NCBI RefSeq assembly: GCF_900277125.1
Contig: NZ_OPYN01000200.1
Span: 62,001-126,000, forward strand
Direction: 5' to 3'
DNA length: 64,000 nucleotides
Origin: Pseudomonas inefficax
GTDB lineage: Bacteria; Pseudomonadota; Gammaproteobacteria; Pseudomonadales; Pseudomonadaceae
A program made the translations under genes and the position numbers. Positions 42,364 through 51,316 of the stretch are shown one piece after another. The number at the start of each line of letters is the position of its first letter. Positions within the stretch are counted from its first letter, which is position 1. The notes beneath the pieces were generated by a model, which was given only the letters and a program-made list of their open reading frames with translations, searched no databases and was not told the DNA's origin.

Positions 42364-43629
42364 ATGCGCGTGATGAAGTGGAGCATGATCGCCCTGGCCG
42401 TTGCGGCAGGGACCTCGCAGTTGGCAGTGGCCTCGTCCCAGGACGAGTCCAAAGGTTTCATCGAAGACAGCAAGCTGAACGTCAAGACCCGCATGCTGTA
42501 CTTCAGCCGTGACTTCCGTAACAACGAAGGCGGCCAGAGCCGTCGCGAAGAAACCGGCCTGGGCTTCCTCGGCACCTTCGAGTCCGGTTTCACCCAGGGC
42601 ACCGTGGGTGTGGGTGTGGATGCCATCGGCATGCTCGGCCTGAAACTGGACAGCGGCAAGGGCCGCGCCGGTACCGGCCTGTTCCCGACCGGCTCCGACG
42701 GCCGTTCGCAGGATGACTACTCCAAGGGCGGCGGCGCGGTCAAATTCCGCATCTCCGACACCGTGCTGAAAGTGGGTGACCAGTTCACCGCCCTGCCGGT
42801 CTTCGCCACCGACGATAGCCGCCTGCTGCCAGAAATCGCCCAGGGCACCCTGATCACCAGCAACGAGATCGAGGGCCTGACCCTGCACGCTGGTCATTTC
42901 ACCAGCCTGACCGCCCAGGAGCAGACCGACCGCGACAGCTTCCACCTGAAGGAAGCCAACGTGGTAGGTGGTACCTACGCCTTCACCGACAACCTCAGCA
43001 CCAGCCTGTACTACTCGAAGGTTGAAGACTACTGGCGCAAGTACTACGCCAACGTCAACTGGGCGCTGCCGATCTCGGACAAGCAAGGCCTGGTGTTCGA
43101 CTTCAACATCTATGACACCAAGAGCGAAGGCTCGGCCGAGTACCGCGCATTCGATGGCGACAAACTGGACAACCGCGCGTTCAGCCTGTCGGGCGCCTAC
43201 AACATCGGCGCTCACACCTTCACCCTGGCCTACCAGAAAGTTACCGGTGACGGCGACTACGGCTACGGCATCGACGGTGGCGGCACCATCTTCCTGGCCA
43301 ACTCCGTGGCCCGTTCCGACTTCAACGCCGAAGACGAGAAATCCTGGCAGGCTCGCTACGACCTGAACTTTGCCGAATACGGCATTCCGGGTCTGACCTT
43401 CATGACCCGTTATGTACGCGGTACCGATGCCAACGTCACCGGCACCAGCAACGGCAAGGAATGGGAACGCGACGTCGATATCAAGTACGTGCTGCAGAGC
43501 GGCCCGGCGAAAGACCTGAGCTTCCGCGTACGTCAGGCTACCTATCGTTCTTCCGATGGTACCTACTACGATTCCCCATCGATCGACGAACTGCGCCTGA
43601 TCGTGGAGTACCCGCTGAGCATCCTGTAA
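42364..43629 (+). CDS. oprD: OprD-family outer membrane porin
   Basis: 421 residues. Signal peptide (MKWSMIALAVAAGTSQLAVA) and then an 18-strand-type barrel: GFIEDSKLNVKTRMLYFSRD, TGLGFLGTFESGFTQGTVGV, YKDLNFAEY-like segments and a C-terminal ELRLIVEYPLSIL strand with the terminal hydrophobic residue. The family takes up basic amino acids, dipeptides or small aromatic acids; the substrate is not clear here. It ends at a strong terminator. The OprD symbol marks the family. Confidence 0.92.
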   Translation: MRVMKWSMIALAVAAGTSQLAVASSQDESKGFIEDSKLNVKTRMLYFSRDFRNNEGGQSRREETGLGFLGTFESGFTQGTVGVGVDAIGMLGLKLDSGKGRAGTGLFPTGSDGRSQDDYSKGGGAVKFRISDTVLKVGDQFTALPVFATDDSRLLPEIAQGTLITSNEIEGLTLHAGHFTSLTAQEQTDRDSFHLKEANVVGGTYAFTDNLSTSLYYSKVEDYWRKYYANVNWALPISDKQGLVFDFNIYDTKSEGSAEYRAFDGDKLDNRAFSLSGAYNIGAHTFTLAYQKVTGDGDYGYGIDGGGTIFLANSVARSDFNAEDEKSWQARYDLNFAEYGIPGLTFMTRYVRGTDANVTGTSNGKEWERDVDIKYVLQSGPAKDLSFRVRQATYRSSDGTYYDSPSIDELRLIVEYPLSIL

Positions 43630-43655
43630 GCCTGGCTTGCAGTGCCCCGCACTTG

Positions 43656-43685
43656 AAAAAGCCCGGCGATCACGCCGGGCTTTTT
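43656..43685. terminator. OprD terminator
   Basis: AAAAAGCCCGGCG-ATCA-CGCCGGGCTTTTT, symmetric and 27 nt after the oprD stop. Confidence 0.95.
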
Positions 43686-43789
43686 CTTGGCTGACAAGTG
43701 TCACGCCCTGGGGCATCCTGTACGCCTTCGTTTCGCCCCCGTACAATGCGGGGTCATTTCAATGTCTTAGGCAATCGACACGGCTCACC

Positions 43790-45505
43790 ATGCGCACCAG
43801 TCAATATTTGCTCGCCACCCAGAAAGAAACCCCTGCCGACGCAGTGGTCATCAGCCATCAGCTCATGCTGCGTGCCGGCATGATCCGCAAACTGGCCTCC
43901 GGCCTGTACACCTGGCTGCCGATGGGCTTGCGGGTGATGCGCAAGGTCGAGGCCGTGGTGCGTGAGGAAATGAACGCCGCCGGCGCCCTGGAAGTGCTGA
44001 TGCCCAGCATCCAGCCCGCCGAACTGTGGCAGGAATCCGGCCGCTGGGAGCAGTACGGCCCCGAGCTGCTGCGCCTGAAGGATCGCCACCAGCGCGACTT
44101 CTGCGTCGGCCCGACCCACGAAGAAGTGATCACCGACCTGGCCCGCAACGAGCTGTCCAGCTATAAACAGCTGCCGCTCAACATGTACCAGATCCAGACC
44201 AAGTTCCGTGACGAGATCCGCCCGCGCTTCGGCTTGATGCGCGGCCGCGAGTTCATCATGAAGGACGCCTACTCGTTCCATGCCGACCAGGCTTCCCTGC
44301 AGGAAACCTACGATCGCATGCATCAGGCGTACACCAATATCTTCACCCGCCTGGGCCTGGACTTCCGCCCGGTGCAGGCCGACACCGGCTCCATCGGTGG
44401 CAGCTACTCGCACGAGTTCCACGTACTGGCCGAGTCTGGCGAAGACGATGTGATCTTCAGCGACAGCTCCGACTACGCCGCCAACATCGAGAAGGCCGAA
44501 GCCATCCCGCGTGAAACCGTGCGCCCAGCCCCTACCGAGGAGCTGCGCCTGGTTGACACGCCGAACGCCAAGACCATCGCCCAGTTGGTGGAAAACTTCG
44601 GCCTGCCGATCGAGAAGACCGTCAAGACCCTGATCGTGCGCGGCGCCGAAGAGGGCAAGCTGGTTGCACTGATCGTGCGTGGCGACCATGAGCTCAACGA
44701 AATCAAGGCCGCCAAGCTGGAACAGGTTGCCGACCCGCTGGTCATGGCCAGCGACGCCGAACTGCGCGAGGCCATCGGTGCCGGCGCAGGTTCGCTCGGC
44801 CCGCTGAACCTGCCGCTGGAAATCATCATCGACCGTTCGGTTGCCCTGATGAGCGACTTCGGCATCGGCGCCAACATCGACGACAAGCACTACTTCGGCG
44901 TGAACTGGGAGCGCGACCTGCCGGTTCCACAGGTCGCCGACCTGCGTAACGTGGTCGAAGGCGACCCGAGCCCGGACGGCCAGGGTACCCTGGTGATCAA
45001 GCGCGGCATCGAAGTGGGCCACATCTTCCAGCTTGGCACCAAGTACAGCGAGGCACTGAAGTGCCAGGTACTGGGGGAGAACGGCAAACCGGTCACCCTG
45101 TCCATGGGCTGCTACGGCATCGGTGTGTCCCGCGTGGTCGCAGCTGCCATCGAGCAGAGCTATGACGACAAGGGCATCATCTGGAACGACGCCCTGGCTC
45201 CGTTCCAGATCGCCCTGGTCCCGCTGCGCTACGAAACCGAGGTGGTTCGCGAGGCGACCGACAAGCTGTACGCCGAACTGACTGCTGCCGGCTACGAAGT
45301 GCTGCTGGACGACCGTGACAAGAAGACCAGCCCAGGCATCAAGTTTGCCGACATGGAACTGATCGGCATCCCGCACCGCATCGTCGTCAGCGATCGCGGC
45401 CTGGCCGATGGCAACCTGGAGTACAAGCACCGCACCGAGCAGGACGCCCAACCGCTGCCGCTCGATGAAGTGCTGACCTTCCTGCAGGCCCGCGTTCGCC
45501 GCTGA
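43790..45505 (+). CDS. proS: prolyl-tRNA synthetase
   Basis: 571 residues, class II with the bacterial editing insertion (INS) between motifs 2 and 3. Seen: MRTSQYLLATQKETPADAVV, GLYTWLPMGLRVMRKVE, CVGPTHEEVITDLARNELSS and SMGCYGIGVSRVVAAAIEQS. The ATG at 43790 is the family start; the longer ORF runs back over the terminator. Followed 20 nt later by a lipoprotein gene. Confidence 0.98.
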   Translation: MRTSQYLLATQKETPADAVVISHQLMLRAGMIRKLASGLYTWLPMGLRVMRKVEAVVREEMNAAGALEVLMPSIQPAELWQESGRWEQYGPELLRLKDRHQRDFCVGPTHEEVITDLARNELSSYKQLPLNMYQIQTKFRDEIRPRFGLMRGREFIMKDAYSFHADQASLQETYDRMHQAYTNIFTRLGLDFRPVQADTGSIGGSYSHEFHVLAESGEDDVIFSDSSDYAANIEKAEAIPRETVRPAPTEELRLVDTPNAKTIAQLVENFGLPIEKTVKTLIVRGAEEGKLVALIVRGDHELNEIKAAKLEQVADPLVMASDAELREAIGAGAGSLGPLNLPLEIIIDRSVALMSDFGIGANIDDKHYFGVNWERDLPVPQVADLRNVVEGDPSPDGQGTLVIKRGIEVGHIFQLGTKYSEALKCQVLGENGKPVTLSMGCYGIGVSRVVAAAIEQSYDDKGIIWNDALAPFQIALVPLRYETEVVREATDKLYAELTAAGYEVLLDDRDKKTSPGIKFADMELIGIPHRIVVSDRGLADGNLEYKHRTEQDAQPLPLDEVLTFLQARVRR

Positions 45506-45525
45506 TAACCAATGCACGAGTGATC

Positions 45526-46479
45526 ATGTCCAAGCGAAGTACCTTTCCCCTGGGGGGCGCCGCACTGTGCGGCGCCCTGCTCGTCAGTGGCTGCGCCAAC
45601 CAGATGTCCCAGCGCAGCGACCATGAGGAGCGCGTCGAGCGCAAACTGCTCGAGCACACCCTGCAGATCGATGTCGGCGAGCCGAAGGTGATGGAGCTTC
45701 CGCAACGGCGTGTGCGCGTGCATGAGCAGAAGCGCTTCGAAGTCACCGAATTCGAAGTCACCCGCAGCTATGACCGCTATACGCCTTACCAACCCTGGCG
45801 GGAGATCTACGAGATCCCGCTGGGTGCGGTGGCTGTGGTGGCAGGCGTGGGTGCCAACGTGGTCAATGTGTTCGCCCTGGGCAACCTGCCGGAAAGCATC
45901 ACCCACGACTGGCTCAGCTACGGCGTGGACGGGCTCAACCCGTTCATGAACGTGCCGTCCAACGGCCGTGCCCAACAGAACCTGGCCGGGATCAGCGAAG
46001 TGCAGAAAGGCAAGCGTGAGGAATCTACCAGCCTGCCCTGGAGCGAGCGCCTGGTCGAGGTGAAGGCTGGCAAGATGACCCACGAGCTGACCACCGACAG
46101 GAACGGCGTGCTGCGCCTGAACCTGCTCGACAGCCCGTTCTCCGAGCAGAACCTCAACCACATCGGCACCCTGCACCTGCAGGTGCTGGACGAGGACAAC
46201 GGGGTACGTGGCGATGCCAGCCTGCTGGTCAGCGCCACCCTGCGCAACAAGCTGCTCGAAGCCCATGAACTGATCTTCGATGACCTCGAAGATGACGATG
46301 TCGGCCAATGGGTACACCGGGTCAAGCGCTTGTCCGAACTGGGCCTGGAAGAGGAAGCCAGTGAAATGGAACAGAGCCTGATCGAACTGACCCGCAACGA
46401 CCCGGAGTTGCAGCAGGAGTTTCTGCAGTCGCTGACCAAGGCCACTGGCAGGTTGGTGGCTGACCCGGGCGCGCAGTAA
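45526..46479 (+). CDS. lipoprotein of unknown function
   Basis: 317 residues. Lipobox LLVSGC with lipidated Cys at 23. The body contains RRVRVHEQKRFEVTEFEVTR and a hydrophobic stretch IPLGAVAVVAGVGANVVNVF that may be a membrane-associated helix, then a beta-rich and an acidic helical C-terminus. I chose the ATG at 45526 since the upstream GTG at 45520 adds only two residues. Cotranscribed with proS by position. Function unknown. Confidence 0.8.
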   Translation: MSKRSTFPLGGAALCGALLVSGCANQMSQRSDHEERVERKLLEHTLQIDVGEPKVMELPQRRVRVHEQKRFEVTEFEVTRSYDRYTPYQPWREIYEIPLGAVAVVAGVGANVVNVFALGNLPESITHDWLSYGVDGLNPFMNVPSNGRAQQNLAGISEVQKGKREESTSLPWSERLVEVKAGKMTHELTTDRNGVLRLNLLDSPFSEQNLNHIGTLHLQVLDEDNGVRGDASLLVSATLRNKLLEAHELIFDDLEDDDVGQWVHRVKRLSELGLEEEASEMEQSLIELTRNDPELQQEFLQSLTKATGRLVADPGAQ

Positions 46480-46497
46480 CTGCTACGCAACGCATTC

Positions 46498-46617
46498 CCT
46501 GTGGGAGCGGCCTTGTGTCGCGAAAGGGCTGCAGAGCAGCCCCGACAATTGATGCATCACTGCTGAATCCTGGGGCCGCCGCGCGGCCCTTTCGCGACAC
46601 AAGGCCACTCCCACAGG
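46498..46617. repeat. REP pair, CGCGACACAAGGCCGC subfamily
   Basis: Inverted copies, each with its GC-rich hairpin, between the convergent lipoprotein and dinB genes. Confidence 0.87.
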
Positions 46618-46643
46618 GGGCCGTGCAGCCAGACCCAGGCCTT

Positions 46644-47708
46644 TTATTCAGGCGCAAACAGCTCCAGCTGCTCATGCGCCCCGCGCAAGTCCCGCAACCT
46701 CACGCCCACCCCCAACAAGCGCACCGGCTTGCCACCACGGGCAAACGCCTGCCCCAGCAACTGGCGATAACTCTCAAGGTCCCTGCCCGCCCCCGCCTGC
46801 TCCATGGTGGTCTGGCTGAAGTCATGGAACTTGACCTTGACGAAGGGTTTTTCCGGCCGGTAACTACTGTCCATGCGGGCGATACGCTGGTTCAGGCTTT
46901 CCAGCAGTTCGGGCAGCCGTGCCAGGCAACTGGCCAGGTCCGGCAGGTCGGTGTCGTAGGTGTTTTCCACGCTGACCGACTGTCGGCGGCTGTCATTGTG
47001 TACCGCACGCTCATCGATACCCCGCGCCAGCCCCCACAACCGCTCGCCAAAGCTGCCGAACTCGCGCACCAGCGCCAGACGCGACCACTCGCGCAGCTCC
47101 AGGCAGGTTTCGATACCCAACCGCGCCATCTTGTCTGCCGTTACCTTGCCCACTCCGTGCAACCTGGCCACCGGCAGGGCGGCGACAAATGCCTCCACTT
47201 CGTCCGGGGTAATTACGAACAGACCATTGGGCTTGCGCCAGTCACTGGCGATCTTGGCCAGGAACTTGTTCGGCGCCACACCGGCCGAGACAGTGATATG
47301 CAGGGTGCGGGCGACGCGGCGGCGGATATCTTCGGCAATGCGCGTGGCGCTGCCTGAGTACCACTGGCTGTCGCTCACATCCAGATAGGCCTCGTCCAGC
47401 GACAGCGGCTCGATCAGCTCGGTGTAGTCGCGGAAGATCGTGTGAATTTCCCGCGAGGCCTCGCGGTAGGCCTCGAAGCGCGGCTTGACGATCAGCAGGT
47501 CCGGGCACAGTTTCAGCGCGTGCCGCGACGACATGGCCGAACGCACACCGTAGGCACGCGCCTCATAGTTGCAGGTGGCGATCACCCCACGATGGTCGGC
47601 CGAGCCCCCCACCGCCATGGGCCGGCCGGCCAGGCGCGGGTCGTCACGCATTTCGATCGCGGCATAGAAGCAATCGCAGTCGACGTGGATGATCTTGCGC
47701 AAGGACAT
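46644..47708 (-). CDS. dinB: DNA polymerase IV
   Basis: 354 residues of Y-family polymerase. Catalytic acidic residues are in IIHVDCDCFYAAIEM and PLSLDEAYLDVSDS; thumb HhH motif LHGVGKVTADKMARLG and little-finger domain follow. It does translesion synthesis under SOS. A LexA-type box 15 nt upstream supports SOS control. The C-terminus lacks an obvious clamp-binding motif, except the LELFAPE end which fits. Confidence 0.97.
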   Translation of the reverse strand: MSLRKIIHVDCDCFYAAIEMRDDPRLAGRPMAVGGSADHRGVIATCNYEARAYGVRSAMSSRHALKLCPDLLIVKPRFEAYREASREIHTIFRDYTELIEPLSLDEAYLDVSDSQWYSGSATRIAEDIRRRVARTLHITVSAGVAPNKFLAKIASDWRKPNGLFVITPDEVEAFVAALPVARLHGVGKVTADKMARLGIETCLELREWSRLALVREFGSFGERLWGLARGIDERAVHNDSRRQSVSVENTYDTDLPDLASCLARLPELLESLNQRIARMDSSYRPEKPFVKVKFHDFSQTTMEQAGAGRDLESYRQLLGQAFARGGKPVRLLGVGVRLRDLRGAHEQLELFAPE

Positions 47709-47723
47709 GGATGACCGTCAGCA

Positions 47724-47739
47724 CTGTAAATTCATACAG
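47724..47739. promoter_or_regulatory. LexA (SOS) box of dinB
   Basis: CTGTAAATTCATACAG matches CTG-N10-CAG and lies 15 nt before the dinB ATG. Confidence 0.85.
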
Positions 47740-47881
47740 ATAGTATCGCATGCGTACTGTTGTGAAACAGCTCACCCGCTTCGGCACACGACAATCGGCC
47801 TGAAAGCCCCACCGTGCCTGAGCTGCATTCATTTGAATACGCTAAGGGTTTGAACAAAAAAGGTTTTTTCAGAACTTTTGC

Positions 47882-47909
47882 TTGACAAGGGAGAGAAAAT
47901 CCGTAGAAT
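47882..47909 (+). promoter_or_regulatory. promoter of initiator tRNA copy 1
   Basis: TTGACA (47882-47887), 16-nt spacer, TAGAAT (47904-47909); the tRNA starts 13 nt later. Confidence 0.88.
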
Positions 47910-47922
47910 TCGATCTCACAGG

Positions 47923-47999
<77 letters not shown>

Positions 48000-48007
48000 G
48001 ATTCGAG

Positions 48008-48038
48008 AAAAGGCCACTGTTAACGCAGTGGCCTTTTT
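48008..48038 (+). terminator. terminator after tRNA-fMet copy 1
   Basis: GGCCACTG/CAGTGGCC stem followed by TTTTT. Confidence 0.92.
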
Positions 48039-48095
48039 CTTTGTGCGCAGAAAACCTCTGCCAGCAAAAAGTGTCGAGAAATCAAACGTTAGCGC

Positions 48096-48123
48096 TTGAC
48101 ACACTCGCCACAAGCTGTAGAAT
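48096..48123 (+). promoter_or_regulatory. promoter of initiator tRNA copy 2
   Basis: TTGACA (48096-48101), 16-nt spacer, TAGAAT (48118-48123). Confidence 0.88.
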
Positions 48124-48135
48124 TCCCCCCACTGA

Positions 48136-48212
<77 letters not shown>

Positions 48213-48220
48213 GATTCAAG

Positions 48221-48252
48221 AAAAGGCCACTGTATACACAGTGGCCTTTTTC
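48221..48252 (+). terminator. terminator after tRNA-fMet copy 2
   Basis: Same GGCCACTG/CAGTGGCC stem with a TATACA-type loop and TTTTT. Confidence 0.92.
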
Positions 48253-48296
48253 TTTGCCTCTGAAAATGTGCATCGCTAGCCTGAAGTTCAAAAAGC

Positions 48297-48324
48297 TTGA
48301 CAACCAATCGCCAAGCTGTAGAAT
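48297..48324 (+). promoter_or_regulatory. promoter of initiator tRNA copy 3
   Basis: TTGACA (48297-48302), 16-nt spacer, TAGAAT (48319-48324). Confidence 0.88.
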
Positions 48325-48335
48325 GCGCCCTCTGA

Positions 48336-48412
<77 letters not shown>

Positions 48413-48422
48413 TATTCGTCAG

Positions 48423-48465
48423 AACAAACCCCGCCTGTGTAACAGCAGCGCGGGGTTTGTCGTTT
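48423..48465 (+). terminator. terminator after tRNA-fMet copy 3
   Basis: ACAAACCCCGC/GCGGGGTTTGT stem, followed by a T-containing tract; a different stem from the first two units. Confidence 0.85.
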
Positions 48466-48673
48466 TCGCACCTCTGCTTTTTCCTCGCCTCGAATTCCCT
48501 CGCCCCCTCAGCCACCCCCTGGCTAGAAAGGGCGTGCCTTGGATGAACTATCTTTAACCCGGCCAGGCCGCTGCAAGCGCCCGAGCCCGGAGTAACATGG
48601 GATACGTTTTTCTAAGGGACTTTCACTTGGCCGCACCTTCCCCTCTCCTCGCGCTGCATGCCCGAGGCAACCA

Positions 48674-51316
48674 ATGACTTCGCCAAACCCAGAACCGGCA
48701 GCGCCGCTCGCCTCGGCGCTGCCGGGGGCCGTGCAACGCCTGCCCTTGCTCGAGCGCTTGAGCCGCTACCGTCAGCCCATCAGCCTGGTAGTGACCCTGG
48801 TGTTGTTCACCATGGCCTTGATCGCCTGCCGCCACCTGTTGAGCGAGTTGGATATCTATGCCTTGCACGATGCCATGCTCAGCGTACCGACCCAGGCACT
48901 GCTGGGGGCCTTGCTGGCAACCGTGGCCGGCTTCCTGATTCTGCTGGGTTACGAGTGGTCGGCCAGCCGCTATGCCGGTGTGAAACTGCCGCTGCCCAGC
49001 CTGCTGCTGGGCGGCTTCAGTGCCTTTGCCATCGGCAACGCCATCGGCCTGTCGATGCTGTCGGGAGGTTCGGTGCGCTACCGCCTGTACGCGCGGCAAG
49101 GGGTCGGCGCAGGCGAAGTGGCGCGGATGAGCGTGTTCGCCAGCCTATCGCTGGGCTGTGCGCTACCGCCCCTGGCCGCCTTGGCGACCCTGAGCGACCT
49201 GCCGGCGGCCTCGGCCGCACTGGGCCTGGCGACAGGCTTGCTGGCGGCTATCGCCATAGCCGTGCTGGTGCTGTGCAGCGTGCTGGTGTTCGGCCTGTAC
49301 CGCCGGCGCCTGGCCGAACAACCACTGGCCGACAACCTGCTGGTGCAACTAGGCCGGCGCACACTGCGCCTGCCCGGCGCCCGCCTGACCGCCCTGCAAC
49401 TGCTGATCACCGCACTGGATGTCGCGGCTGCCGCCACCGTGCTGTATCTGCTGCTGCCCGAAGCACCGCCATTTGGTGCCTTTGTCCTGGTGTACTTGCT
49501 GGCCTTGGCCGCAGGTGTGCTCAGCCACGTACCGGGCGGCGTCGGGGTGTTCGAAGCGATCCTGCTGGCGGCGTTTGCCGACCAACTCGGCGCGGCGCCG
49601 CTGGCAGCGGCACTGCTGCTGTATCGGCTGATCTACGTGGTGCTGCCGCTGCTGCTGGCCTGCGTGCTGCTGTTGGCCAACGAAGCCCGGCGCCTGCTGT
49701 TCGCGCAACAGGCTATCAAGGCCGCTTCCGGGCTGGCTGCGCCGATCCTGTCGATCCTGGTGTTCCTGTCCGGGGTGGTGCTGCTTTTCTCCGGGGCCAC
49801 GCCAGAGATCGACACCCGCCTGGAGCACATGGGTTTCCTGGTACCGCACCGCCTGATCGACGCCTCGCACTTCGGCGCCAGCCTGATCGGCGTGCTGTGC
49901 CTGCTGCTGGCCCAGGGCCTGCGCCGGCGCCTGTCCGCCGCCTGGCTGCTGACCACCGTGCTGTTGCTGGTCGGCGCCCTGCTGTCGCTGCTCAAGGGCT
50001 TCGATTGGGAAGAGGCCTGCCTGCTGACCCTTACTGCCACCCTGCTCGCTCTGTTCCGCCGCTCCTTCTACCGCCCCAGCCGCTTGCTCGAGTTGCCGTT
50101 CTCGCCGGTGTTTCTGGTGGCCAGCGCCTGTGTGGTGGGCGCATCGGTGTGGCTGTTGCTGTTCGCCTACCAGGATGTGCCCTACAGCCATCAGCTGTGG
50201 TGGCAGTTCACCCTCGATGCCGACGCCCCGCGCGGCTTGCGCGCCGCCATGGGCAGCGCCTTGCTGCTGGCGGCGGTGGCCCTGACCTGGCTGCTGCGCA
50301 CGGCACCACCGGTGATCCACCTGCCCGATGAACAGGAACTGCAGCGGGCCAACCGCATTCTGCTGGCCTCTGACCAGCCCGACGGCGGCCTGGCCCTGAC
50401 CGGCGACAAGGCGCTGCTGTTCCACCCTGCTGACAACGCCTTCCTCATGTACGCCCGTCGCGGTCGCAGCCTGGTAGCCTTGTACGACCCGATCGGCCCG
50501 GCCCAGGAGCGCGCCGAGATGATCTGGCAGTTCCGCGACCTGTGCGACCTGCACCATGCCCGCCCGGTGTTCTATCAGGTGCGCGCCGAGAACCTGCCGT
50601 TCTACATGGACATCGGCCTGACCGCGCTGAAGCTGGGCGAAGAAGCCCGGGTCGACTTGCGCCGCTTCGACCTCGAAGCCAAGGGCAAGGAGATGAAGGA
50701 CTTGCGCTACACCTGGAATCGTGGCGGCCGTGATGGCCTGAGCCTGGAAATCCACGAACCCGGGCATGCTCCGCTGGCAGAGCTGAAGGAAATTTCCGAC
50801 GCCTGGCTCGGCGGCAAGAACGTGCGTGAGAAAGGCTTCTCGCTGGGGCGCTTCAGCCCTGAGTACCTGCAGCATTTCCGCATTGCCCTGATCCGCTTCC
50901 AGGGCCGCCCGGTGGCTTTCGCCAACCTGCTTGAAACCCATGGCAATGAACTGGCCAGCCTCGACCTGATGCGTGCGCACCCCGAGGCCCCGAAGCTGAC
51001 CATGGAGTTCATGATGATTGGCCTGATCTTGCACTACAAACGCCATGACTACGCCCGCTTCAGCCTGGGCATGGTGCCGCTTTCCGGCCTGCAGCCGCGG
51101 CGTGGCGCGCCCTTGACCCAGCGCCTGGGCTCGATGGTGTTCCGCCGTGGCGAGCAGCTTTACAACTTCCAGGGGCTTCGACGCTTCAAGGACAAGTTCC
51201 AACCGGACTGGGAACCCCGCTACATGGCCGTGCCGGCCGGGCTCGACCCGCTGGTGGCACTGGCCGACACCGCCGCCCTGATTGCAGGCGGCCTGACTGG
51301 ATTGGTGAAACGTTGA
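48674..51316 (+). CDS. mprF: MprF, alanyl/lysyl-phosphatidylglycerol synthase
   Basis: 880 residues. The N-terminal two thirds hold about 13-14 helices with the flippase-like region (LLGGFSAFAIGNAIGLSMLS, GGSVRYRLYARQG, HVPGGVGVFEAILLAAFADQ). The C-terminal DUF2156 domain (SLVALYDPIGPAQERAEMIW, DLRYTWNRGGRDGLSL) is the aminoacyl transferase. It attaches an amino acid from aminoacyl-tRNA to phosphatidylglycerol and changes surface charge. In P. aeruginosa the product is alanyl-PG (family knowledge). GAGG lies 6 nt before the ATG. Coupled by ATGA to the virJ-like gene. Confidence 0.95.
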   Translation: MTSPNPEPAAPLASALPGAVQRLPLLERLSRYRQPISLVVTLVLFTMALIACRHLLSELDIYALHDAMLSVPTQALLGALLATVAGFLILLGYEWSASRYAGVKLPLPSLLLGGFSAFAIGNAIGLSMLSGGSVRYRLYARQGVGAGEVARMSVFASLSLGCALPPLAALATLSDLPAASAALGLATGLLAAIAIAVLVLCSVLVFGLYRRRLAEQPLADNLLVQLGRRTLRLPGARLTALQLLITALDVAAAATVLYLLLPEAPPFGAFVLVYLLALAAGVLSHVPGGVGVFEAILLAAFADQLGAAPLAAALLLYRLIYVVLPLLLACVLLLANEARRLLFAQQAIKAASGLAAPILSILVFLSGVVLLFSGATPEIDTRLEHMGFLVPHRLIDASHFGASLIGVLCLLLAQGLRRRLSAAWLLTTVLLLVGALLSLLKGFDWEEACLLTLTATLLALFRRSFYRPSRLLELPFSPVFLVASACVVGASVWLLLFAYQDVPYSHQLWWQFTLDADAPRGLRAAMGSALLLAAVALTWLLRTAPPVIHLPDEQELQRANRILLASDQPDGGLALTGDKALLFHPADNAFLMYARRGRSLVALYDPIGPAQERAEMIWQFRDLCDLHHARPVFYQVRAENLPFYMDIGLTALKLGEEARVDLRRFDLEAKGKEMKDLRYTWNRGGRDGLSLEIHEPGHAPLAELKEISDAWLGGKNVREKGFSLGRFSPEYLQHFRIALIRFQGRPVAFANLLETHGNELASLDLMRAHPEAPKLTMEFMMIGLILHYKRHDYARFSLGMVPLSGLQPRRGAPLTQRLGSMVFRRGEQLYNFQGLRRFKDKFQPDWEPRYMAVPAGLDPLVALADTAALIAGGLTGLVKR

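Noticed and set aside
43754..45517. 587-codon minus-strand frame opposite proS
   Set aside because: Antisense shadow of a conserved synthetase; no motif, no ribosome site.
49349..51202. 617-codon minus-strand frame opposite mprF
   Set aside because: Gln/Gly/Ala-rich antisense translation with no domain; mprF itself is clear.
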